Below, one piece after another: positions 1 through 7,535 of a DNA stretch of 8,050 nt. A model generated the notes under the pieces. It did not search any database and had not been told where the DNA came from. It saw only the letters and a program-made list of their open reading frames with translations. The position numbers were made by a program, and so were the translations under genes. The stretch lies in assembly GCA_002684605.1 (NCBI GenBank), contig NYVM01000007.1:11937-19986 (forward strand), written 5' to 3'. Position 1 is the first letter of the stretch; each line of letters starts with the position of its first letter. Source of the stretch: Candidatus Pelagibacterales bacterium. Its GTDB lineage: Bacteria; Pseudomonadota; Alphaproteobacteria; TMED109.

Positions 1-1044
1 AACTAGCAATTCAGTTTTTGCATCTTCATCTACAGCTAATGCCTCTCTTTGTGCTAGTGTAAATGCAGCTTCATCATCAAGTTCTTTTTGTTTATCTGCA
101 GCAGCTTTATCATCATCAGCTTTCTTTAATGCTTTCTCCTCATTATTAAGAGCTATAATTTGACCAGTTACTTCTTTTTGTTTTGTAAGTCTTGCAGTTT
201 CTAATGTTATTAGCTCTGCTTTTAATTGTGCCTCTAGTTCTAAATCTTCTTTAGTAGATCCTGACAGTTTGTTTTCTTCCTGAATTACATTAAGTCTAAT
301 TCTAGCTAATGCTATTTCTTTATTTGTAATTTCTTCATCTAATGCACTTGCCTCTTTTAAAAATGCTATCCTTTCTTGTGTGGAGAATTTTTCTCTATTA
401 ACTGCTTTTTCTAAAAGGTCTGCTCTATCTCTATCAGCTTTTGCTCTATCAACAAGTAATTGTCTTTGTATCTTATCACCTCTTGCTGTAGCATCTGCAA
501 GGTCAGCAGCAATCTTTAATTCTTTTCTAGTTTCTTCTCCAAAATTCTTAATACCATCAGTAGCTTCTTTGAAACTTTCTTTAATTCCATCAACTGCAGC
601 AGCAGCTCCTTCAGCATCTCCTCTGAATTTTGCTCCTAAGTATTTGCCAACATTTAATAAAGCTGTTCCAAAACTAGATAAGATGTCTGTAACATTTCCT
701 ACAACAACACCTATTTGTTTTGTAATTTTTATAAACTCATTCTGTCCTTCCTCATTACTTGTAAAGGCTGCTCCTACTGCTGCAATAGCTACAACAAATG
801 CACCTATACCAGTAGCTATTAATGCACCTTTGAATGTTCTTAAACTTTTAACTGCTGTTAAAACACTAGCTTTTATTGCCTTGAAACTAGAAACCATACC
901 TCCTGATAAAGCATCACCAGTTTCAGATATATCATCCATGTTAGTTTCAACCTGCTTTAAGTCTGTTGCTGTTTCTTGGATTTCTTTGTTAGCTTCTTTG
1001 TTATCAACTTCAAAAAGTAACTGTATTTTTTTTATAACACTCAT
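1..1044 (-). CDS. Phage tail tape measure protein, N-terminal part (3' end beyond left edge)
   Basis: The frame is open from an ATG at 1044 to the left edge without a stop, giving 348 residues of an incomplete protein. Tape measure proteins fill the tail tube, set its length and help DNA pass the host envelope. Residues 1-70 are mixed helical sequence. Residues 73-95 are a hydrophobic Gly/Ala-rich segment (GALIATGIGAFVVAIAAVGA), followed by EEGQNEF and a second apolar stretch near 112-130; this pattern is typical of tape measure proteins. From about residue 150 the chain is Ala/Glu/Lys/Asp-rich with long charged heptad-like helices, probably coiled coil. The start overlaps the stop of the 51-residue ORF upstream (ATGA), which suggests translational coupling. 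The bases before it are A-rich with no Shine-Dalgarno. The family call rests on composition, hydrophobic pattern and tail context. A different long coiled-coil tail protein is the main alternative. Confidence 0.8.
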   Translation of the reverse strand, partial: MSVIKKIQLLFEVDNKEANKEIQETATDLKQVETNMDDISETGDALSGGMVSSFKAIKASVLTAVKSLRTFKGALIATGIGAFVVAIAAVGAAFTSNEEGQNEFIKITKQIGVVVGNVTDILSSFGTALLNVGKYLGAKFRGDAEGAAAAVDGIKESFKEATDGIKNFGEETRKELKIAADLADATARGDKIQRQLLVDRAKADRDRADLLEKAVNREKFSTQERIAFLKEASALDEEITNKEIALARIRLNVIQEENKLSGSTKEDLELEAQLKAELITLETARLTKQKEVTGQIIALNNEEKALKKADDDKAAADKQKELDDEAAFTLAQREALAVDEDAKTELLV

Positions 1045-1196
1045 TTGTTTTTATTTATTTCCCAGTCAGCCATTCTTTTAGCAATCTTTAAGCCTTTTTT
1101 CCAGTTATCAGGTAGATATTTAGAACCTTGTGCAAACTTTATATTGTCAGTTTCACCATTTACTATCTGTAGTAAGTCTATAATGTTCTTTAACAT
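1041..1196 (-). CDS. Small conserved-looking hypothetical protein (51 aa) upstream of the tape measure gene
   Basis: The reading frame runs from ATG at 1196 to TGA at 1043-1041 and encodes 51 residues, starting MLKNIIDLLQIVNG and ending ADWEINKNK. It is lysine-rich and probably helical, with no signal peptide or membrane segment. It starts 5 bases after the dioxygenase stop and shares ATGA with the tape measure start, so it fills exactly the gap between two clear genes. That fit is the main evidence that it is real. The slot just before the tape measure gene often holds tail assembly chaperones in siphophages, but this ORF is far shorter than those and no similarity is recognised, so no function is assigned. 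The start has no Shine-Dalgarno; the upstream bases are AT-rich (TATATAAGTAGC). Confidence 0.7.
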   Translation of the reverse strand: MLKNIIDLLQIVNGETDNIKFAQGSKYLPDNWKKGLKIAKRMADWEINKNK

Positions 1197-1201
1197 GCTA
1201 C

Positions 1202-1819
1202 TTATATAATACTTAATTGAGATTTTTTTAATAATTTTTGATATTCTTTGTAATCATCTGATCCATTCCAATTATTCTCTCTCCACCATGATGTTACTAT
1301 GTATTTTGTACCTTCTTTTACATCTTCACCTGAATGCAACTTATACTCATCAGGTTTCCCCATGTGTAAATTATTCCAAATGACAGCTTTGTACTTTTTT
1401 GGCTGTATTTCTTTTTTAAGATGTCTAAAATTTGTAGTTCCTCCAGTAAAATCATCATTCAAATACAACATAAATGTATAAGTTCTGTTTCCTGATGCTA
1501 AACAATTCATGTTATAGTGTTCTCCTATAAAATAATCAGGATGCTCTCTAAAGTATTGACCTTTTTCATATCTCTGACCTTGTAATACTTCTCCTTTATT
1601 AAAAGGCACACCTAAATATTTAGCAATTCTTTGATGAATCTTTTTAATAGTAGGATTTTTGCTGTCTAATGTTGCTGAGTATGATGTTCTAGCAGTATCT
1701 AATTTACTGTATTGATTTTTAGAACCTGCAACTGTAGATTTATGTGCAAATTTATCTATTAAATACATTAAGTGATCTGCTTCTGCTTTGTTTATAAAAT
1801 TTTCTACTTCTTTAATCAT
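1202..1819 (-). CDS. 2-oxoglutarate/Fe(II)-dependent dioxygenase, prolyl 4-hydroxylase-like
   Basis: This 205-residue protein is a compact single-domain P4H-type dioxygenase. Such enzymes use Fe(II), O2 and 2-oxoglutarate to hydroxylate a substrate, classically peptidyl proline, giving succinate and CO2. The complete signature is visible: YEKGQYFREHPDYF supplies the iron ligands H93 and D95; RTYTFMLYLNDDFTGGTTNF (112-131) is the core strand plus the GGxTxF motif; H162 in KLHSGEDV is the distal iron ligand; and K172 in EGTKYIVTSWWRE should bind the 2-oxoglutarate carboxylate. The frame is also open upstream to an ATG at 1915, but that start would overlap the large tail gene by 86 bases and add 32 non-family residues. 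The ATG at 1819, 10 bases after the preceding stop, fits the family length. The upstream AAAAAGA is at best a weak ribosome site. The substrate is unknown; the Pro-rich tail protein encoded just upstream is the obvious candidate. Confidence is high for the fold and activity class, low for the substrate. Confidence 0.92.
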   Translation of the reverse strand: MIKEVENFINKAEADHLMYLIDKFAHKSTVAGSKNQYSKLDTARTSYSATLDSKNPTIKKIHQRIAKYLGVPFNKGEVLQGQRYEKGQYFREHPDYFIGEHYNMNCLASGNRTYTFMLYLNDDFTGGTTNFRHLKKEIQPKKYKAVIWNNLHMGKPDEYKLHSGEDVKEGTKYIVTSWWRENNWNGSDDYKEYQKLLKKSQLSII

Positions 1820-1829
1820 TCTTTTTATT

Positions 1830-4800
1830 TTATAGCATTTGACAGTTGTTAGTGTATGGACCTTGTAGGTTAGTACCTGACCAGTAATAATAGTTTCCTG
1901 AAGGTGAATCTGCAAAATACCTAGCTACTGACAATGGAGTATTACAAGATGAGTTTGTGTAAACAGTATTTGCTTGTTCTATTGTATTTGCATCTATATA
2001 AACAGTTCTAGGTGTGTTTTGTGCACATAAATCAGGAGCTGTTGATGCATAATATAAACTTTGACTTCCACATATTGGTGTAACAGGAGGAGTAGGTGGA
2101 GTAGGTGGAGTAGGTGCATTTTCATTACACTCTATACAGTTTTCTCCTGCTGTAGTAGCAGTTGAAAATATAGTGAAGTTTGTAATGTCTTGTGGATTTA
2201 CAGCATTTTCTAAATTAGTAACCCATCTCAAACATTCATAACCAGTTGAACCACCCCTTTGTATAACCCACCATGATGATATTTGTTGTGTCTGACTAAC
2301 CACATATATTACTTGACCACTAGGATCATCACATGAAATAAACTGAGCATAATATGGACCTTGTGGTCCAACTGGTGGTATAACTGGAGGAGTTGTAGGA
2401 CAACTTGTAAATGAAGTAGGACTCATAGGTCCAGCATTGTTTCCTGATGTTACCAATCCTACTACTTTATATGTAGTTCCACCAGTACCAAAAGATACAA
2501 TATCATTTGTGTTAAAAGTAATCTGTGTATTATCTTGTTGTGATCTCCAACCAGTTGTACCATCATCACATTTTTGTAATGAATAATAGTTTATAACTGG
2601 TGGTGGGGTAGGACATCCAGTAGCACCTGTGTTTGTTACAGTACCTACATTAGCAGTTGAGTTTGTAGTACCTACAACTATATAAAAAATTCCATTAGGA
2701 TCTTGAACTCTTGTACCATTAGGATCATTTTCAACTAGATTTGGCAGCTCTACAGTTGTATTACCACTTCTATAACCACCTTGTAAAGTTCCACATTGTT
2801 TCAAAGACCAGTATAAAGGACATGCTGTCAATGTTGATTTAGTTACAGCTCCTACAGCAGTACCTGACTGTGTAGTTCCTATTACCTCATATATCTGACT
2901 AGGTGTATTAGTTTCAAAAACAAAATCTCCTACAGCTAAATTACTTTGTTGGTCAGTTGTTAAAGCTGACATAAAACCTGTGTTGTTTGTAGAACATTGT
3001 CTAAGCTCCCAATAATAAGGTGATGTTGGTGGATCAGGAGTTGTTGGACACCCTGTTGCACTTAAACTTACTACTGAAACAATGCCTCCAGTATATTGGC
3101 TTGGATCTGATGTTTGTCCATACACAATGTAAACTACTCCATCTGGTCCTTGAACTCTAGAACCATTTACTGCATCTTCTGTCATACCAGTTAATTCAGC
3201 AGTAGTCTGTTCTGAAACAAAACCTCCTTGAGATGTTGTACATTTATATAGTAACCAATAAAATGTAGTTGGTGTAACTGGTGCTGATGGACAACCATTA
3301 CTACCTAAATCAACTAATGCAGCTACAATACCATTTGTGTTAGTAGTAGTTCCTATAACTGTATATATAAATCCATTTGCATCTTGCACCCTTGAACCAG
3401 TTTGACCATTAGCATCAATATCTAAATCAATTTGGTCTGTAGTTTCAGGTGATACAAACCCAGTCTGATTATTAGAACACAATTTTAGAGAATATCTAAT
3501 TGGATCAGGTGTACCTCCACCTCCTGAAGGACATGTACAAGTAGATAAAGCTCCTATATTAATTGAACCAGTTGTATTACTTGTTGCTGCTACATAATAA
3601 CATGTACCACTATATGTTCTTTCAGTTCCTGCTAAATTAGATAAATTAGAAAACCCATAATGTTGTATTGAGCTTGTGTTAGAACAAGAGTTTAAAGTAT
3701 AGTAATAAACTGGACATGTACAAGTAGTTAAACTACTTACATCTATAGTTCCAGTATTTGTTGTTGATGCAATGTTGTAACATGTATTATTGTATGTTCT
3801 GCTCCCACTAAGTCCTGATGTACCACTAAAACCATATAAAACAGTTCCAGTACCATCACATCTTGTTAAACTATAATAATATGTTGTTGGACCTTGTGTA
3901 CAATTATATACTTTAGGACTAAAAGCTGATACAGTTTTTGCTGACACTACAGTTGGCTGTCCTGATGTATTATTTACAATAGTTGAAGTTGTTGTATTAC
4001 TATTAATAATCACATATGCAACATTATTAGAATCTTCTACTTTTTCTGTTATAGCATATGTAGGACTTGTTACTGCTGTTGATGTTCTAAAAGTACTCTC
4101 ATTATCTGAACACCTCTTTAAACCATAATATAATGTAGGAGGAGTAGTTGATTCAGGACATCCTGAGAATCCAGTATCACTAACTGTTTTTGCTGTGTAA
4201 GTTCCTGCTCCTATATTTCCTTTAACAATATAAAAGTTTCCACCTTCTGTTAGCCTTCTATTATTTACAAAATTAAAAGTGTCTATTGTAGAAGATGATT
4301 CATAAAAAGTTCCTAAGTTGGCACAATCCTCAAAGTAAAGCACATTAGTTTCAGGAGTTCCATCAGGCTGAGTTGTATCACCACCTCCAGTATCAGGATT
4401 TAGGCTAGGTGCAACATCTACTGTTTCATTTAATAACTGCATTTGGCTTTCACCACTTAACAGATTTGTTGTTATGCTGTTTATTTTATATGACTCATTA
4501 TTTATAGTAACACTATCTGCTAAACTATAATTTAAAATGAACTTTTTTGGCAGTCTTGCATTAAGTCTTGTTAATCTTTTAGATCTATTGAATACTGATT
4601 GAATATAAAACCTATGATATTTTAAAAATAATGTTTCATCAAAAGCAGTACTATTAGTAAACTCATTTAACTCTAAATTAAAATGTATGTTTTCTTTGTT
4701 TACTTCAGGTTGAATACTTACTGAATTGCTTGGCATCCAAAATTCACCAAAGTCATTTATTCCACCAGTTCCAGTTTTCTGTTCTAAAAATCTTATATCA

Positions 4801-6566
4801 TTAGCTGATTGTTGAAATATTGGAATAAACAAAACTGCATCTTTAAAGTAAGGTTCTCCATTTTCATTAGCCATCCATCCTACTTGTACTTCTGTTTCAT
4901 TACTACCATTTAGTAGTTTTTCATATTTTAAATGTGCAAATGGCAGCTCTACATTAAAAATCTTGTTATTACTATCTAGTAATTCACTATTGTTGTATTT
5001 CAATGAACCCCAATCTGATCCACTTAGCTGACTGTGTTGTTTTGCTAACCTTGTATCTGTGTCTTTATATTTAAAAATAATTTCTTCATATGGCAATGCC
5101 TTATCTATTTCAGTAGAACTTGGATCAACAAATTCTGTAATATCTCTAATAGAACCTGAATTGTAAAACTCCTCTAAAGTTTTTACATGTATAATTCCAT
5201 CCTTTTCAAAAGCTGTTAGATTAAACATTTTAAACAATCCACTAATAAAATCTATTGTTTTTAAAGATGGCAGATGGTCTTTTATTATAAATTCTTTTTC
5301 AAGAGGTATAATTACATTTGTAAGTTGATGGCTAGAGCTGTTACCACTTGAATCAGTTGCTTGAAATGTAAAATTAGATAATTGAAAAGCTGTAGTAGTT
5401 TCAATTTCTATTGTATAACCTGCTGATGTATTATACATGAACACAGTAAATGAGCCAGTTGTATTAGTTCCTCCAGTAAAGTTTTGTGAAAATACTTCTG
5501 ATGTTCCACCCCTTCTTACTCTAATTGTAAAATCAGGATATGCTGCTGTAGCTTGGAAACTAAACACACCTCTTATAAAATCTCTTTCAGGTAACCCAAA
5601 AATGTAAATTGCATTGAATGTAACTGCTAGTTTATTATTTAATGCTTGTGCTGTGCTAAAACCTGATACTTGTTTTAGAGCTGTTCCCATATCTTCAAAC
5701 TGTCTACCCTCTGTGTTTTGACAAAGCATATATAGTTTTTTATAAGCCTCTGGACCATTTGTTAAACTAAAGAAATCATCACTAAATCTAATTGATGTAT
5801 ATTGATTTTGTATTGCTCTTACAATTAAGTGAACTGGAATAGCATAAGTTAAATCTTCAAAATACACCCCATGTACATCTGCAGCAGTTTCTGATCCTGC
5901 ATTGGTTGGTGCTAAGTTTCCTCCTAGCTCTAAATTCTCTGAACCATCTGCATTCTGATATGGAACTGTTATACCTCCATCCATATACAATCTAGCTGAG
6001 TTAGATATTAAAGGACAGATAACTGGTTTGTAATAAGTTACATTAGTTCCTAAATCATCTACTGTAACACCAGTTTCATTATCAGGATTTACTGTTCCTC
6101 CAGTTCCAAAAGGATTAGTTAAAAGATTTAATACTTGTGATGCACTATATGTAGTGTTAAAATTATCTAGCCAGTTTAATGAGTTAATCTCATCTTCTCT
6201 TAATGTGTCTTTTAGTGTTACTGTGTTTCCAAAAAAGGTAACCTTGTATGATTTAGGTTGATTGTTTTCTATTGATACTCCTTCTAATCTTAAAAGTCCT
6301 TCTTTAAATGGTATTGTATTTAACTCTATTCTAGCAGGAACTTTCTTTCTAGCATCAAATGATGTACCAGTTGCTAAATTAAATCTATAATAATGTTTGA
6401 ATATTTTGTTGTTTTCTTTTGATGCAGGTAAGTTAAAAGGCTTTGAGAAGTCTGTAAACACTTTAGAAACATCCCTAACATCTTGAATTGTTTGATTAAG
6501 GCTTAGGCTTTCATCTTCAAATATTTCTACTCTCTGATTATTAATGTATAATTCATATCCACTCAT
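1830..6566 (-). CDS. Giant tail-tip/fibre structural protein with C-terminal Cys-bracketed repeats
   Basis: This protein has 1578 residues. The N-terminal half (1-720) looks like a virion-anchoring region. It contains FNLPASKENNKIFKHYY (44-60), FDARKKVPARIEL (70-82) and KVTFFGNTVTLKD (108-120), segments that I recall from tail proteins of Bacteroidetes phages. It has only two cysteines, C184 and C282. Residues about 720-740 form a Gly/Thr/Pro hinge. Residues 741-1480 are about ten degenerate repeats beginning [YF][YW]xLxxC and ending GCP or CxCP, joined by Pro-rich linkers. A final domain (1499-1578) contains LYYASTAPDLC and ends YTNNCQML. The last 838 residues hold 30 cysteines and are rich in Ser, Thr, Asn and Gly, as expected for an exposed adhesive shaft, possibly disulfide-stabilised. 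The start overlaps the previous stop (TAATG). A role as receptor-binding fibre or tail-tip protein is inferred from size, repeats and context; no enzymatic or chaperone domain is recognised. Confidence 0.8.
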   Translation of the reverse strand: MSGYELYINNQRVEIFEDESLSLNQTIQDVRDVSKVFTDFSKPFNLPASKENNKIFKHYYRFNLATGTSFDARKKVPARIELNTIPFKEGLLRLEGVSIENNQPKSYKVTFFGNTVTLKDTLREDEINSLNWLDNFNTTYSASQVLNLLTNPFGTGGTVNPDNETGVTVDDLGTNVTYYKPVICPLISNSARLYMDGGITVPYQNADGSENLELGGNLAPTNAGSETAADVHGVYFEDLTYAIPVHLIVRAIQNQYTSIRFSDDFFSLTNGPEAYKKLYMLCQNTEGRQFEDMGTALKQVSGFSTAQALNNKLAVTFNAIYIFGLPERDFIRGVFSFQATAAYPDFTIRVRRGGTSEVFSQNFTGGTNTTGSFTVFMYNTSAGYTIEIETTTAFQLSNFTFQATDSSGNSSSHQLTNVIIPLEKEFIIKDHLPSLKTIDFISGLFKMFNLTAFEKDGIIHVKTLEEFYNSGSIRDITEFVDPSSTEIDKALPYEEIIFKYKDTDTRLAKQHSQLSGSDWGSLKYNNSELLDSNNKIFNVELPFAHLKYEKLLNGSNETEVQVGWMANENGEPYFKDAVLFIPIFQQSANDIRFLEQKTGTGGINDFGEFWMPSNSVSIQPEVNKENIHFNLELNEFTNSTAFDETLFLKYHRFYIQSVFNRSKRLTRLNARLPKKFILNYSLADSVTINNESYKINSITTNLLSGESQMQLLNETVDVAPSLNPDTGGGDTTQPDGTPETNVLYFEDCANLGTFYESSSTIDTFNFVNNRRLTEGGNFYIVKGNIGAGTYTAKTVSDTGFSGCPESTTPPTLYYGLKRCSDNESTFRTSTAVTSPTYAITEKVEDSNNVAYVIINSNTTTSTIVNNTSGQPTVVSAKTVSAFSPKVYNCTQGPTTYYYSLTRCDGTGTVLYGFSGTSGLSGSRTYNNTCYNIASTTNTGTIDVSSLTTCTCPVYYYTLNSCSNTSSIQHYGFSNLSNLAGTERTYSGTCYYVAATSNTTGSINIGALSTCTCPSGGGGTPDPIRYSLKLCSNNQTGFVSPETTDQIDLDIDANGQTGSRVQDANGFIYTVIGTTTNTNGIVAALVDLGSNGCPSAPVTPTTFYWLLYKCTTSQGGFVSEQTTAELTGMTEDAVNGSRVQGPDGVVYIVYGQTSDPSQYTGGIVSVVSLSATGCPTTPDPPTSPYYWELRQCSTNNTGFMSALTTDQQSNLAVGDFVFETNTPSQIYEVIGTTQSGTAVGAVTKSTLTACPLYWSLKQCGTLQGGYRSGNTTVELPNLVENDPNGTRVQDPNGIFYIVVGTTNSTANVGTVTNTGATGCPTPPPVINYYSLQKCDDGTTGWRSQQDNTQITFNTNDIVSFGTGGTTYKVVGLVTSGNNAGPMSPTSFTSCPTTPPVIPPVGPQGPYYAQFISCDDPSGQVIYVVSQTQQISSWWVIQRGGSTGYECLRWVTNLENAVNPQDITNFTIFSTATTAGENCIECNENAPTPPTPPTPPVTPICGSQSLYYASTAPDLCAQNTPRTVYIDANTIEQANTVYTNSSCNTPLSVARYFADSPSGNYYYWSGTNLQGPYTNNCQML
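2089..2115 (-). repeat. Three perfect tandem copies of a 9-bp unit encoding a Pro-Thr-Pro linker
   Basis: On the plus strand GGAGTAGGT occurs three times in a row at 2089-2097, 2098-2106 and 2107-2115. On the coding strand this produces the APTPPTPPTPPVTP linker (residues 1484-1497) between the last repeat and the C-terminal domain of the large tail protein. The unit is a multiple of three, so copy-number change would lengthen or shorten the linker without a frameshift. The perfect DNA identity contrasts with the degenerate protein repeats and suggests recent slippage. Confidence 0.9.
2127..4346 (-). repeat. Tandem degenerate protein repeats (about ten units of 55-80 residues)
   Basis: Units by residue of the 1578-residue protein: 741-803 (C748...C803), 811-889 (C819...C889), 896-951 (C903, C929, C949, C951), 954-1012 (C961, C989, C1010, C1012), 1024-1092 (C1030...C1092), 1102-1173 (C1109...C1173), 1184-1249 (C1191...C1249), 1251-1318 (C1258...C1318), 1327-1389 (C1333...C1389) and 1405-1480 (C1412, C1445, C1477, C1480). 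Most open with an aromatic pair then xLxxC, for example YYSLQKC or YWSLKQC. Many carry a central strand such as GxRVQDxNGxxYxVxGTT, and most close with a cysteine followed by proline. The repeats have diverged in both DNA and protein, so the array is old rather than a recent DNA expansion. Units 3 and 4 form a distinct subtype. Confidence 0.85.
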
Positions 6567-7534
6567 TATCTCACATTGTTTAAGATGTCATATGCAAATT
6601 CAAAATCTAAACTATAATTGACAAGTTTATTGTTTATTTGTGTTTTCTTTTCTAAAGAATTAGTAACAACATTTATAGGAGAAACTGCTGTCCCTATTTG
6701 CACCCAAACTAATTCAGATAGCATTATTTGTTTTACAGGTTCAAATTGTCCCTCATCTACATAACCAGTATTCATTCTGATTGTTTCAGATCCTTGTTTG
6801 TTGTATTGTAATTTTTGATGATCTAAAGGTGAATATGTTGAGCCTGAAATTATAGTTGATTTGTAACTCTTTTGATTTGTACTTAAAGACTGAACATTCT
6901 TCTTATTAAAATAATACTCTTGTAAAGCTCCAAACTTATTTAAGAATATAACTTTTAAAATATTGTAAACTGGTTCACATATCCTTCTAACAGTTATTGG
7001 AAGTCCTGCTATTGTCTGAGTTCCTCCATCTGCTAATGTATCAGGAATTGTTGTATAAGTTACACCATTAGATGATTCTGATGGGACATATGCAGCTCCA
7101 GTTTCAGGAAGATACATTGTAGTGTTTGATTGTAATAGTTGTCCTGCAACTAATTGCTTATTAGAACCTTCATTAAATTCACTATAAGCATCAAATCCAT
7201 ATATATTATGTTCAACTAATTGACTAGAACTTTCTGCTGCAATAGCTCTTTGTTCTTTAGTTCCAGTAAAAAAGTTAATATCAATTTCTGCTGTAATCAC
7301 TAGACTGTTTTTTGTAGTTGTGCTATATGGAAATACACCATCCCATGTAACATCTAAATAGTCTTTTATCAATTCTGATACCTCAAAGACTACATTGTTA
7401 GAGTTTGTGTTTTTTGAAATAACATATTGATTAACACTATTTATTTTAATTGAAAGGTCTGCTGAACCTGATGCTGATGATGATGTTTCATTTAAGAAAA
7501 AAGGTGATCTAAGTCTTACTAAGTAATTTGCCAT
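6566..7534 (-). CDS. Probable phage tail structural protein (322 aa)
   Basis: This ORF of 322 residues runs from ATG at 7534 to TAA at 6568-6566. Its stop shares a base with the next start (TAATG), and it begins one base after the upstream stop, so it is locked into the operon. No signal peptide or membrane helix is seen. The composition is beta-rich, with many Ser, Thr, Asn and Val residues, as in tail tube or baseplate proteins. The segment FGALQEYYFNKK (about residue 200) and the C-terminal region ending VNYSLDFEFAYDILNNVR resemble, from memory, uncharacterised tail proteins of Bacteroidetes phages that sit next to a large tail protein like the one downstream. The exact role (tail tube, distal tail or baseplate) cannot be told from sequence alone. 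The start has no Shine-Dalgarno; the preceding bases are AT-rich. Confidence 0.65.
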   Translation of the reverse strand: MANYLVRLRSPFFLNETSSSASGSADLSIKINSVNQYVISKNTNSNNVVFEVSELIKDYLDVTWDGVFPYSTTTKNSLVITAEIDINFFTGTKEQRAIAAESSSQLVEHNIYGFDAYSEFNEGSNKQLVAGQLLQSNTTMYLPETGAAYVPSESSNGVTYTTIPDTLADGGTQTIAGLPITVRRICEPVYNILKVIFLNKFGALQEYYFNKKNVQSLSTNQKSYKSTIISGSTYSPLDHQKLQYNKQGSETIRMNTGYVDEGQFEPVKQIMLSELVWVQIGTAVSPINVVTNSLEKKTQINNKLVNYSLDFEFAYDILNNVR

Positions 7535-7535
7535 G

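Noticed and set aside
380..1081. Plus-strand open frame of 233 codons
   Set aside because: It lies antisense to the tape measure gene. Its protein is Ser/Ala/Leu/Pro-rich, as expected from reading Lys/Glu/Ala codons backwards, and every convincing gene here is on the minus strand.
1085..1115. Run of six A on the coding strand (TGG AAA AAA GGC) in the 51-residue ORF as a programmed frameshift site into the tape measure gene
   Set aside because: Both the -1 and +1 frames reach a stop within a few codons, so slippage would yield no fusion.
1299..1481. Plus-strand open frame of 60 codons
   Set aside because: It is antisense within the dioxygenase catalytic region, with no recognisable features.
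1820..1915. Upstream ATG at 1915 giving a 237-residue dioxygenase
   Set aside because: It would overlap the end of the large tail gene by 86 bases and add 32 residues unlike the family; the ATG at 1819 fits better.
2355..2370. Perfect hairpin TGGACC-TTGT-GGTCCA
   Set aside because: The stem is only 6 bp, has no T-tract and lies inside the coding sequence for GPQGP; it follows from the Gly/Pro codons and is not a credible terminator or regulatory site.
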